Notes: generated by a model not told the origin, from the sequence alone. A stretch of 9,795 nt of DNA from Planctomycetaceae bacterium (GCA_031288765.1 JAITQV010000198.1:1-9795), one strand, 5' to 3'. Shown: positions 1 through 6,373, numbered from the stretch's first letter. A program made the numbers and translations.

Positions 1-36
1 AAAGACATTTCAACAATTCCTTAAGAAAGGGATACT

Positions 37-1152
37 ATGTTTGTAAAAAGTATGTTAGATTTTTTGGGTGTTTTTGGTGTGTTGTTTGCTGTTTTCTTCG
101 GAAATTTTCTTTCCGTCCGGAGAAAGCATGTTAAAATAGGGGGGGTGGGGCAGTATGGGTTCACTTTAGTGGAACTTCTGGTGGTGATCGCCAGTATTGG
201 CGTTTTGATCGCCCTGTTGCTGCCAGCCGTCCAAGCCGCCCGTGAAGCGGCACGAAGAATGAAGTGTTCCAACAATCAAAAACAGATTGTACTTGGTTTG
301 CACAATTATCATGATGTTCACCAGAACTTTCCGCCCGATAACATGGGTCAAAGTTTTCGGGTACCTTTGCTAGATTTTATTGAGCAAACGGGTGTAAGAT
401 CACAAATCACTACCGACCACGGAGTGGGGACGACAGAGCAATACTTCACTGTTCCCGTCTATCTCTGTCCAAGTAATTCTCAAACGAAAGCAACGCTTGG
501 AAATCCAACATACAGTGTGGGAAGGGCTATATCACACTACTTTGGAATAGCCGGAGCTGCCGGAGGACAGGAATCAGAGACTGATACCAATCTTTTTTCA
601 TACGAATACAAGAAAATGAAGAATGGCAAAGGAGTTGCCGCAGATAATGGTATCATGCGGAGATTTCGCGGAATTACTCTCGCAGAAATCATTGATGGAA
701 CATCCAATACTTTTGCAGTGAGTGAAATTTCTTGGGATAATTATAAGGGCTATCATCCTTGGTATATGGGGAGTGACGGTAATGGAGCAATGCTTTACTC
801 CACAAAATCTGTAGGTAGAAAATGGAAATTCAATACTTACAAGACAATAACCGGAGATGGTACAGATCTTACAGATTCCAACAATATCATCAATGACTAT
901 TCTCTCAAAAATGATAATTCTCCCACAACATCTAATCCGGCAGGCGGTTCTGACCCGGAACTTGATACGAAAGACTTTGCTAAAATAGGTTCCGCAAGTC
1001 ATTCCTATGGTCCTTTTGGCAGTAATCACCCGGGCGGTTTAGTTATGGGACTTTGCGACGGATCAATTCGATTTGTCGGAGAAACAATAACAGATCAAAA
1101 TCGTCTTGATTACGCAAGTTGTGACGACGGGCGAACAGCGTCGTTACCGTAA
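37..1152 (+). CDS. DUF1559 prepilin-like secreted protein with long leader
   Basis: 371 aa. The family (DUF1559/SBP_bac_10, pseudopilin-like) is exported and anchored by a type IV pilin-like N-terminal helix; its molecular role is unknown. Visible features are a prepilin peptidase site at G41/F42 ([10 protein letters not shown]), a hydrophobic helix to about residue 64, the AAREAARRM signature that follows it, a DGTSNT motif at D220-T225 and a C-terminal H-X9-DG motif (H331, D341, G342). The helix reads VVIASIGVL where the family usually has VVIAIIGVL, a serine in the membrane segment. The start at 37 is supported by an AAGAAAGGG Shine-Dalgarno just upstream; no other in-frame ATG lies between codon 6 and the cleavage site. 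The leader is odd: 41 residues, with its own hydrophobic stretch (about 8-27) and a G-rich tract, where the family normally has a short basic leader. Family assignment is very secure; the leader is less certain. Confidence 0.93.
   Translation: MFVKSMLDFLGVFGVLFAVFFGNFLSVRRKHVKIGGVGQYGFTLVELLVVIASIGVLIALLLPAVQAAREAARRMKCSNNQKQIVLGLHNYHDVHQNFPPDNMGQSFRVPLLDFIEQTGVRSQITTDHGVGTTEQYFTVPVYLCPSNSQTKATLGNPTYSVGRAISHYFGIAGAAGGQESETDTNLFSYEYKKMKNGKGVAADNGIMRRFRGITLAEIIDGTSNTFAVSEISWDNYKGYHPWYMGSDGNGAMLYSTKSVGRKWKFNTYKTITGDGTDLTDSNNIINDYSLKNDNSPTTSNPAGGSDPELDTKDFAKIGSASHSYGPFGSNHPGGLVMGLCDGSIRFVGETITDQNRLDYASCDDGRTASLP
139..150 (+). repeat. Interrupted G tract (G7-T-G4) in DUF1559 leader
   Basis: Seven G, one T, then four G lie inside the reading frame just before the GFTLVE prepilin site. 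Losing one G brings a TAG into frame 10 codons after the ATA that precedes the tract. The position matches the G11 tract of the second DUF1559 gene. Confidence 0.8.
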
Positions 1153-1157
1153 TAAAG

Positions 1158-1169
1158 TTTTTTTTTTTT
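1158..1169 (+). repeat. T12 homopolymer after first DUF1559 stop codon
   Basis: A run of twelve T begins 5 nt after the TAA of the gene ending at 1152. No convincing stem precedes it, so I do not call it an intrinsic terminator, although it could aid 3' end formation. Confidence 0.5.
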
Positions 1170-1199
1170 CCGGCAGGCAGCCTGTTTCGGTCGGTTGCA
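1170..1199 (+). repeat. Short copy of GGCAGGCAACC-type element
   Basis: It reads GGCAGGCAGCC, then TTTCGGT, then CGGTTGC, the same order of blocks as the longer copy at 8505-8555 but without the central GGTGAAAACC hairpin. Homology to that copy is suggestive only. Confidence 0.4.
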
Positions 1200-1286
1200 C
1201 AATAAAATTACGGCAACTTCCAATGTTCCAATCAAAAAACCTGATATATGTTTTTTGAATTTTTGGAAAGTGTATTTTTACGGAAG

Positions 1287-1334
1287 TAAAATCGGCGAAA
1301 CCCGATGCAGCCGTTCGGAAATGGGTTGCCTGCC
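1287..1334 (-). repeat. Reverse-oriented copy of GGCAGGCAACC-type element
   Basis: On the minus strand this reads GGCAGGCAACCCAT, then CCGAACGGCTGC, then a CGGGTTTCGCCGAT hairpin-like segment. The head matches the copy at 8509-8519 almost base for base. The copies differ in their interiors, so the exact limits are approximate. Confidence 0.4.
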
Positions 1335-1397
1335 AACATTTTGGGAGTTCCCGAAAACATTTTGGGAATCCCCGAAAACATTTTGGGAGTTCCCAAA
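1335..1397. repeat. Three 21-bp tandem repeats with internal dyad
   Basis: Three units start at 1335, 1356 and 1377. Each reads AACATTTTGGGA followed by a TCCC-rich half. The last unit holds a perfect dyad, TTTTGGGA-GT-TCCCAAAA (1381-1398). The unit is seven codons long and both strands stay open across it (TFWEFPK on the plus strand), but no gene is supported. Exact spacing and dyad symmetry suggest an array of protein-binding sites or hairpins. Confidence 0.8.
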
Positions 1398-1430
1398 AAT
1401 AGATTTTTCAGTGAAATTTGACAATTCAAA

Positions 1431-1523
1431 AGGTAGGCAATCGTTGGGTGAAAGCCCCTCGTCGAGCGGTTGCGTCGGCGTCAGCCGACAGTGAATTTGT
1501 ACAATGGTTGTTTCGATTGCCTA
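1431..1523 (+). repeat. Structured palindromic intergenic element
   Basis: Outer arms TAGGCAATCG (1434-1443) and CGATTGCCTA (1514-1523) are a perfect 10-bp inverted repeat. Inside are GGGTGAAAGCCC (a small GAAA-loop hairpin), CGGTTGC (1467-1473), which can instead pair with GCAATCG, and a perfect hairpin GTCGGC-GTCA-GCCGAC (1474-1489). The order AGGCAAYC, GGTGAAA, TCG, CGGTTGC matches the element at 8505-8555. It may be a mobile repeat or a structured RNA; I cannot tell which. Confidence 0.5.
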
Positions 1524-1533
1524 TCGGCAAGCA

Positions 1534-1565
1534 ACCGTTCGGCGAACGGTCGCCTTTTATTTTTT
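1534..1565 (+). terminator. Putative intrinsic terminator (+ strand)
   Basis: A perfect 7-bp stem ACCGTTC/GAACGGT with a GGC loop (1534-1550) is followed after CGCC by TTTTATTTTTT (1555-1565). It would stop plus-strand transcripts coming from the DUF1559 gene through the intergenic repeats. The 4-nt gap and the A in the T run make it imperfect. Confidence 0.45.
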
Positions 1566-1571
1566 AGGGGT

Positions 1572-1613
1572 TTCCAGCCATACCTGGAAACCTTCCAGCC
1601 ATACCCGGAACCG
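1572..1613. repeat. Two 21-bp tandem repeats with internal dyad
   Basis: Two units (1572-1592, 1593-1613) share TTCCAGCCATACC and end in GGAA. Each has a dyad: TTCCAG/CTGGAA in the first and TTCC/GGAA in the second. They abut the lipoprotein stop codon exactly. The period equals that of the array at 1335-1397 although the sequence differs. Confidence 0.75.
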
Positions 1614-2081
1614 TTATTTTGTCGAAAGTTCAAAATCAAAAGTATTTGATTTTCCTTTTTCAACGAGGCAGGGTTCAATTCCGCAAGTTTTTACTTTGGA
1701 ATATTTTTCGGGAATAAGGTGAAATGTTTTTGGGATTCTATTTCCATATTTTTGTTTATAGTCTTCGATGGAGGTGGATTCGAGTATTTCCGATTCTGTT
1801 TTTGAGAAGGTCGGAATGTACTGTCCGGGGGCTGCTCCGGCGTTGTACGGTGCTCCCGGCGAAGTCAAAACATAACCGCCTTGGGCATCTGTTGTTCCGC
1901 TGGCGGCAGTCCCGTGATTTTCAACCGGATTGAAAATCACCGTGATTCCTTCCATTGGTTGACCGTCCACCGTAACCGTTCCGCTAACCTTGACGGCTCC
2001 GACACGATTAGGTTCACCGCAACCAAGAAACGAAAGAACCAAAAAAACAAAACACAAACAAGTTAATGAATTTTGTATCAT
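1614..2081 (-). CDS. Lipoprotein with carboxypeptidase-regulatory-like domain
   Basis: 155 aa. A hydrophobic signal peptide (residues 1-20) ends in FLGC, so C21 is the likely lipidation site and the protein should be membrane anchored. Residues about 31-75 (VSGTVTVDGQPMEGITVIFNP...TTDAQGGYVLT) are a carboxypeptidase-regulatory-like/Ig-type beta-sandwich. The last 80 residues have no recognisable motif beyond a pair of cysteines near the end. Small lipoproteins of this kind commonly sit beside DUF1559 genes in planctomycetes, and here it lies downstream of the second DUF1559 gene on the same strand, 412 bp away. The ATG at 2081 starts the signal peptide but has no Shine-Dalgarno: TTTCC precedes it. 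Function unknown; perhaps a surface structural partner of the DUF1559 protein. Confidence 0.85.
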   Translation of the reverse strand: MIQNSLTCLCFVFLVLSFLGCGEPNRVGAVKVSGTVTVDGQPMEGITVIFNPVENHGTAASGTTDAQGGYVLTSPGAPYNAGAAPGQYIPTFSKTESEILESTSIEDYKQKYGNRIPKTFHLIPEKYSKVKTCGIEPCLVEKGKSNTFDFELSTK

Positions 2082-2090
2082 TGTAGGAAA

Positions 2091-2161
2091 GTTGTAAAAA
2101 AGTTGTAAAAAAATGTTGCTGCGAAATATTTGTAAAACGAAAATACGAAACGGTTTACAAA
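2091..2161 (-). promoter_or_regulatory. Repeats upstream of lipoprotein gene
   Basis: Two adjacent copies of GTTGTAAAAAA (2091-2101, 2102-2112) lie within 35 bp upstream of the lipoprotein ATG. Beyond them is an inverted repeat, TTTGTAAAACG (2129-2139) and CGGTTTACAAA (2151-2161), with one mismatch in 11. It is positioned like an operator, but I cannot place a convincing -35/-10 pair. Confidence 0.3.
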
Positions 2162-2179
2162 CATACTATCCTTGATGGG

Positions 2180-2425
2180 ATAATTTGGTAATTGTTTATT
2201 TATTAACCGTTGAATACACAAAATACACGAAATTTGTAAGAGTAATAATGTTGACGTACAACTTCAAGGTTAGTTTGTTTATAGGGAATAGGATACAAAA
2301 ATTTTTTTTGTTATTGTATTCATTTTGTATCCTCAAAAAATAAACTTGTGATCTTACTCAATTTACTCATTTCTATGTGTTCCGTGTATTCTGTGGTTAA
2401 TAAAAAAAGACAGTTACATAATTTG
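2180..2425. mobile_element. MITE-like palindromic insertion with candidate 8-bp duplication
   Basis: The element is 2188-2417 (230 bp). Its ends are inverted copies: left GTAATTGTTTATTTATTAACC and right, read inward on the other strand, GTAACTGTC then seven T and ATTAACC. The arms continue with ACACA- and ACACGGAA-like sequence; cores 2203-2232 and 2371-2400 agree at about 21 of 30 positions. The 8-mer ATAATTTG flanks it on both sides (2180-2187, 2418-2425), as a target duplication would, though AT-rich sequence makes chance possible. The interior has no gene, but holds another perfect inverted repeat, GGATACAAAA/TTTTGTATCC (2291-2300, 2323-2332). Its ends and its TCAATTTACT segment match the GxxExxY-bearing unit at 6213-6953, so I read it as a gene-less relative. 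Confidence 0.6.
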
Positions 2426-2463
2426 TTTTCCAATGAAGATTATGTTGTATCTCCATTGGAAAA
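2426..2463 (-). terminator. Hairpin downstream of second DUF1559 gene
   Basis: Perfect 10-bp arms TTTTCCAATG (2426-2435) and CATTGGAAAA (2454-2463) with an 18-nt loop lie about 30 bp past the stop codon of the minus-strand gene ending at 2494. There is no T run directly after it, so it may be an RNA-stabilising hairpin or weak terminator. Confidence 0.35.
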
Positions 2464-2493
2464 ACGTTAACGACGTAAAAGATTTTTATTTTG

Positions 2494-3768
2494 TTACGGA
2501 ACGGACGTACTTTCACCTCCATTGATAGACCCTATTTCCGCCCAAACTCCGTAACTAAATTCGCCGGCACTATCTGTGGGATATTCACGCATATCAGAGG
2601 AACGGTGTAAATTCTGAACATTAATCGAATCGCTGATAAATCGTCCGCTTGCATCGATTAGTGTTGTATTTACGCCGCCCGGATGATTACTGCTGGCGGT
2701 CATCCAGGCAAAATCATAATAGGTACTTGAAAATTCTCCGCAAGATGGACTATTGGGCGGCAGTAATGTGTAAAACCCATTGAATAATACTGAATAAGAG
2801 TCAAAGGCTCCCATACGGATACCATGTAAACCTATATTCAAAACATTTTGAGTGGATTTGAGCATCACACCTTCGCCTCGTGCATTGTAACATGTTTGCG
2901 GAACCTGATTAAAGTGTCCGGCGATACCAATAGCGAGATTGGATTTCATATTACCGCCGGCATCACCCCCCCTGTCCCAGATAAGTCCTTCGGAAAGCAT
3001 GACGGAGTTACTGGTACCATCGGTAACAATTTCAAAACCGCCAATACTGCCGTTCGATGCGGGACCGGGACGAAGCCAGCTTCGTGGAATAGGCTCATAT
3101 GGAAGACAAGCCAGATCGGCGCGGCTACCAATATAATTAGTTGGACAATAGTCTCCCGTTTGCCACAATGATGAATTTCCGTCCGACGGACAAAGAAACG
3201 TATCAATTTTTGTTTCTCTTAATGCCGGAACGAGAACAAAAGCACCAACAGAGGCAGCAGAATCAATAGCAGTATCGTAAAGAGCCTGCTGTTCAATAAA
3301 AGGTAAAAGAACCCCTAAGAAAGTTCCACGACCATTATTAATATCCCATCCTTTACCGATATAAATCGGGTCGTTATAGAAGTTGGGAAAACGGGTGTTG
3401 ACATCGTGGAAGTTGTGAACACCAATCGCAAGTTGTTTCAATTTGTTGGAACAACTCATTCGTCTTGCGGCTTCTCTGGCAGCTTGCACGGCAGGCAACA
3501 ACAGAGCGATTAACACGCCGATAATCGCAATCACCACAAGAAGTTCGACCAAGGTAAAGCCGAACAGTGAAGAACGGGAAAGAGTTGAGAATTTTGACGA
3601 ATAGTGTCGGAAAGCCGACTTTCTGCTATCCTTTCTTAACTCTCTACCTAATCCTGCCCCCCCCCCCTGGTTTACCAGGCTTTCCCATTTTAACATTGGA
3701 ATTTTCTCAAAAAAATTCCCCAAAAATTTTCCCAAAAACACAATCAAACATCTAACAAAATTTTCCAT
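2494..3768 (-). CDS. DUF1559 prepilin-like secreted protein, 70-residue leader
   Basis: 424 aa. Same family as the gene at 37-1152. Prepilin site at G70/F71 ([21 protein letters not shown]), then AAREAARRM, a TDGTSNS motif at D250, and a C-terminal H-X9-D at H362/D372, where the usual glycine after D is alanine (A373). The start at 3768 has a strong AAAGGAG Shine-Dalgarno with 7-nt spacing, so the 70-residue leader seems to be translated. An internal ATG (codon 25) has no ribosome site. The leader begins with a hydrophobic stretch (MENFVRCLIVFLGKFLGNFF) and contains QGGGAGLG encoded by an 11-G tract, then a basic Ser/Arg/Lys-rich segment. The long leader and the tract make expression likely to vary by slippage (inference). 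It is paired with the lipoprotein downstream. Confidence 0.93.
   Translation of the reverse strand: MENFVRCLIVFLGKFLGNFFEKIPMLKWESLVNQGGGAGLGRELRKDSRKSAFRHYSSKFSTLSRSSLFGFTLVELLVVIAIIGVLIALLLPAVQAAREAARRMSCSNKLKQLAIGVHNFHDVNTRFPNFYNDPIYIGKGWDINNGRGTFLGVLLPFIEQQALYDTAIDSAASVGAFVLVPALRETKIDTFLCPSDGNSSLWQTGDYCPTNYIGSRADLACLPYEPIPRSWLRPGPASNGSIGGFEIVTDGTSNSVMLSEGLIWDRGGDAGGNMKSNLAIGIAGHFNQVPQTCYNARGEGVMLKSTQNVLNIGLHGIRMGAFDSYSVLFNGFYTLLPPNSPSCGEFSSTYYDFAWMTASSNHPGGVNTTLIDASGRFISDSINVQNLHRSSDMREYPTDSAGEFSYGVWAEIGSINGGESTSVP
3657..3667 (-). repeat. G11 homopolymer in DUF1559 coding strand
   Basis: Eleven C on the plus strand are eleven G in the coding strand (codons 34-38). Next to it, partly overlapping, is a hairpin CCTGGT-TT-ACCAGG (3666-3679). 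Losing one G gives CAG GAT TAG, and gaining one gives AGG ATT AGG TAG, so either slip truncates the protein before the prepilin site. Confidence 0.85.
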
Positions 3769-4075
3769 TGTAAATCTCCTTTGATATTACAAGGTTGCTA
3801 TTGAATTATCCCTGCAACCGTTCACCAAAAAACGCATGGCAAAAACAAAACCGGTTGCAAATTCAATGTTGTAAACTATACCAGAGATCAATCGGCATAC
3901 AATCGGGGGTATCAAGAAAAATTCCGATTTTTTATTTTTTCCGAAATTTTTCCCAAAAATTTGCCTACCTGCCTGAATAGATACCCAATTTATAAAGTTT
4001 CTTCCAATTTTTTTCAGATTTTTTTTTCCGAAAGTTCAAGAGTATGATTGAATCGTTTGCAATAATGTGATATTT

Positions 4076-4081
4076 TATAAT
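4076..4081 (+). promoter_or_regulatory. Candidate -10 box for the 4172 operon
   Basis: A consensus TATAAT lies about 90 bp upstream of the ATG at 4172. No TTGACA-like -35 is found at the right spacing (TCGTTT at 4053-4058), so the call rests on the -10 alone. Confidence 0.3.
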
Positions 4082-4092
4082 GAAATGAGATG

Positions 4093-4115
4093 TTGAGAAC
4101 AATGTTTGTTCTCAA
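4093..4115 (+). promoter_or_regulatory. Perfect 10+10 bp palindrome, probable operator
   Basis: TTGAGAACAA, a TGT spacer, then TTGTTCTCAA. It falls just downstream of the candidate -10 box, where a bound repressor would block transcription, or where the transcript would begin with a strong hairpin. The core GAACA/TGTTC is typical of helix-turn-helix dimer sites. No regulator gene is adjacent. Confidence 0.55.
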
Positions 4116-4171
4116 TTAAAAAACAATTATTGACTGTTCTCCAATTCCTATTACCCTTAATAAATGTTCCT

Positions 4172-5398
4172 ATGATGTCCAAAATTTTTTGTTTTGTTGT
4201 TTATGGGTTGTTGTTTTTCAATGGTTTGGCTGTTGGTGTTTTGGGCGGAGAGATTTTTCGTCTTGGCATCATCGGAACAACAACTTCCCATGTTCCGGCG
4301 TTTGTCAACATTTTGAATGATCCCAATGTCGCGGAACCTTGTAACGGTTTTAAGGTTGTTGCGGCTTACCCCGGCGGAATGCCGGATAACGCGGGAAGTT
4401 GGAACCGAGTCCGGCAATATGCCGATGAATTGGAAAAACAAGGGATTCCGCTGTACAATACCATTGAAACCATGTTGCCCCATGTCGACGGCGTACTGCT
4501 TGAAAGTGTTGACGGACGACCGCATTGGGAACAAGCCAAACCGGTTATCAACGCCGGAAAACCTCTTTTTATCGATAAACCGATGGCGGCTTCGCTTGCC
4601 GATGTTCTGGCGATTTTCCGTTTAGCGCGGGAGAAAAATGTTCCGGTTTTTTCGGCTTCATCGCTTCGTTTTTCCTCCGGTTTTCAAAAAGCACGCAAAG
4701 GCGAATCTCCGGCAGGGCAAGTAATTGGTTGTGATGTTTGGAGTCCGTGTTTGCTCAACGACAAACATCCCGATCTGTTTTGGTACGGTATTCACGGCGT
4801 GGAAATACTTTTTACGTTAATGGGAACAGGCTGCGAATCCGTAACGCGGATACAAACCGACGGAACGGAACTTGTTACGGGAGTTTGGAAGGACGGACGA
4901 ATCGGCGTTTTCCGCGGGATTCGTACCGGTAAAGCCGGATACGGCGCGGTCGTTTTTGGCGATAAAGGAATTGCTGATGCCGGGTCTTACGAAGGTTATA
5001 AACCGCTTGTCGAAGAAATCGCCCGTTTTTTCAAAACAGGCAAATCTCCGGTTGATCCGCAGGAAACTATTGAAATCATTGCTTTTATGGAAGCGGCGGA
5101 ACAATGTAAAACAAAGGGTGTTCCCGTTTCAATTGACAGCGTAATCCGTGAAGCCGAAAACAGAAAGGAAATCATTGCTCGAATCAATATTTTGAACAAT
5201 AAAACGTTGACATTAAATAACCAACCCGTTAATATAGAAGAGTTGGCAAAAACATTGGATAATTTCCTTGAAGGAAAACCGGAACACCATGTCAAAGTCA
5301 TTTTAAGTTCCGAAAAAGACACGCCGGTTGAAATCGTTCAGGAAGTTTGCAACCGTCTCGGCAAGGCAACACTTGCCGATTATATTTATCACTACTGA
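4172..5398 (+). CDS. Exported Gfo/Idh/MocA-like oxidoreductase with ExbD-like C-terminus
   Basis: 408 aa from the ATG at 4172 (a second ATG follows directly). An in-frame TTG at 4106 lies inside the palindrome and would spoil the signal peptide, so I reject it. Residues 1 to about 25 are a signal peptide. A Rossmann NAD(P) motif GIIGTTTSH follows at 32-40, and the family's EKP motif appears as IDKP with K136. The beta-sheet oxidoreductase domain ends near 320. Residues about 335-408 (ILNNKTLTLNNQPVNIEELAKTL...VILSSEKDTPVEIVQEVCNRLG) resemble the periplasmic domain of ExbD/TolR, which such oxidoreductases do not normally carry. Family knowledge suggests sugar or polyol redox; the substrate is unknown. 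No Shine-Dalgarno is visible. WrbA follows 88 bp later, probably in the same transcript. Confidence 0.85.
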   Translation: MMSKIFCFVVYGLLFFNGLAVGVLGGEIFRLGIIGTTTSHVPAFVNILNDPNVAEPCNGFKVVAAYPGGMPDNAGSWNRVRQYADELEKQGIPLYNTIETMLPHVDGVLLESVDGRPHWEQAKPVINAGKPLFIDKPMAASLADVLAIFRLAREKNVPVFSASSLRFSSGFQKARKGESPAGQVIGCDVWSPCLLNDKHPDLFWYGIHGVEILFTLMGTGCESVTRIQTDGTELVTGVWKDGRIGVFRGIRTGKAGYGAVVFGDKGIADAGSYEGYKPLVEEIARFFKTGKSPVDPQETIEIIAFMEAAEQCKTKGVPVSIDSVIREAENRKEIIARINILNNKTLTLNNQPVNIEELAKTLDNFLEGKPEHHVKVILSSEKDTPVEIVQEVCNRLGKATLADYIYHY

Positions 5399-5486
5399 AG
5401 TTTAGCGGTTTTGCACTGAATTGAATCTGCCAACACCGCAACGGCAGTCAACACTTAATGAATCAGGAATTTACGAAAGGTTTTTT

Positions 5487-6104
5487 ATGAGTACAAAAAT
5501 CAGTATTGTGTTTTACAGTATGTACGGTCATACGCACCGGATGGCGGAAGAGATTGCCGCCGGAGTCCGAGAGGTTTCGGATGTTTCGGTGTCGTTGTAT
5601 CAGGTTCCCGAACTGGTTCCGGCGGAGGTGTTGGAAAAATCCGGCGCTGCAGCAGCCAAAGCAAAAATGTCCGCAATACCGGAAGCAACAAACGATATTT
5701 TAGCGGCGTCGGACGGTATTATTTTCGGAACACCAACCCGCTTCGGCAATATGGCGGCACAAATGCGGAACTTCCTCGATAGAACTGCGTCCCTTTGGCT
5801 CAAAGGAACTTTGATCGGCAAAGCCGGCAGTGTTTTTGTTTCAACCGGCACACAACACGGCGGTCAGGAAACAACAATTACAAGTTTCCATACGACCTTG
5901 CTTCATCACGGCATGGTGATTGTCGGGGTTCCGTATTCCGAACAGGGACTGCTCAAAATGGATGAAATTACCGGCGGTTCGCCTTATGGAGCAACCACCT
6001 TAGCCGGCGGAGACAATTCACGGCAGCCGTCGGAAAATGAACTCCGCATCGCCCGTTTTCAGGGAAAACATGTTGCGGAAATTACCAAAAAACTGACAAG
6101 ATAA
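5487..6104 (+). CDS. wrbA: NAD(P)H:quinone oxidoreductase, WrbA type
   Basis: 205 aa, the usual WrbA length. Flavodoxin-like FMN protein that reduces quinones by two electrons, protecting against redox cycling; tetrameric and cytosolic in known members. Visible motifs are the FMN phosphate loop [11 protein letters not shown] (10-20), [18 protein letters not shown] in the middle, [12 protein letters not shown] for the isoalloxazine site, and [23 protein letters not shown] near the end, a run typical of WrbA. The ATG at 5487 is preferred: it has GAAAGG six bases upstream and begins right at the first flavodoxin strand, while an upstream TTG at 5421 would add 22 unrelated residues. It follows the oxidoreductase gene by 88 bp on the same strand, so co-transcription is likely. 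Confidence 0.93.
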   Translation: MSTKISIVFYSMYGHTHRMAEEIAAGVREVSDVSVSLYQVPELVPAEVLEKSGAAAAKAKMSAIPEATNDILAASDGIIFGTPTRFGNMAAQMRNFLDRTASLWLKGTLIGKAGSVFVSTGTQHGGQETTITSFHTTLLHHGMVIVGVPYSEQGLLKMDEITGGSPYGATTLAGGDNSRQPSENELRIARFQGKHVAEITKKLTR

Positions 6105-6229
6105 ATTGTATCTAAAATGAAACGGCACATAAACTACCGGACGGAAACTGCAATAACCGTTTCTGAAGTTATTCACGCAAACCGGTACAATTCTCAATGA
6201 TTACTTCTCTATGTAACTGTCTATTTTTA

Positions 6230-6373
6230 TTAACCACTGAATACACGGAACACACGGAATTTATAATTTTGGGGGAGAATATGGAATTTCAAAAACAGAA
6301 ATAAAAAGAGATTTTAATAAAAAATTTTTATCAATTTACTAATTTCCGTGTGTTCCATGTATTCAGTGGTTAA
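6230..6373. repeat. 144-bp palindromic repeat, left copy
   Basis: Arms 6230-6259 (TTAACCACTGAATACACGG...) and 6344-6373 are inverted copies matching at 29 of 30 positions. The 84-bp centre is AT-rich. By hand count 135 of 144 positions equal the copy at 6795-6938. Read plus-strand, the left arm is open as LTTEYTEHTEF. The right arm runs into the upstream region of the GxxExxY gene. Confidence 0.9.

Larger units (their letters stand above)
3769..4171. other. Divergent intergenic spacer, 403 bp
   Basis: It separates the minus-strand DUF1559 gene from the plus-strand oxidoreductase. It holds the Shine-Dalgarno for the DUF1559 gene (3776-3782), an inverted repeat TGCAACCG/CGGTTGCA (3813-3820, 3852-3859), a head-like fragment on the minus strand (TCAGGCAGGTAGGCAAA, ending at 3959), a candidate -10 box and a perfect palindrome (next two entries). 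Long A/T runs at 3925-4030 fit promoter DNA. No gene is seen. Confidence 0.6.

Noticed and set aside
598..1029. 143-codon minus-strand open frame
   Set aside because: Entirely antisense to the well-supported DUF1559 gene; composition is typical of an antisense shadow.
1195..1494. 99-codon plus-strand open frame with heptapeptide repeats
   Set aside because: It spans the 21-bp tandem repeats and a structured palindromic element; both strands are open there simply because the repeat is a multiple of three. No ribosome site or family similarity.
1335..1613. CRISPR array
   Set aside because: The repeats are directly adjacent with no spacers, only 21 bp long, and no cas gene is present.
4106..4171. 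TTG start giving a 430-residue oxidoreductase
   Set aside because: The TTG lies in the right arm of the palindrome and the extra 22 residues precede a good signal peptide that starts at the ATG at 4172.
5421..5486. TTG start for WrbA
   Set aside because: The ATG at 5487 has a Shine-Dalgarno and gives the normal family length.
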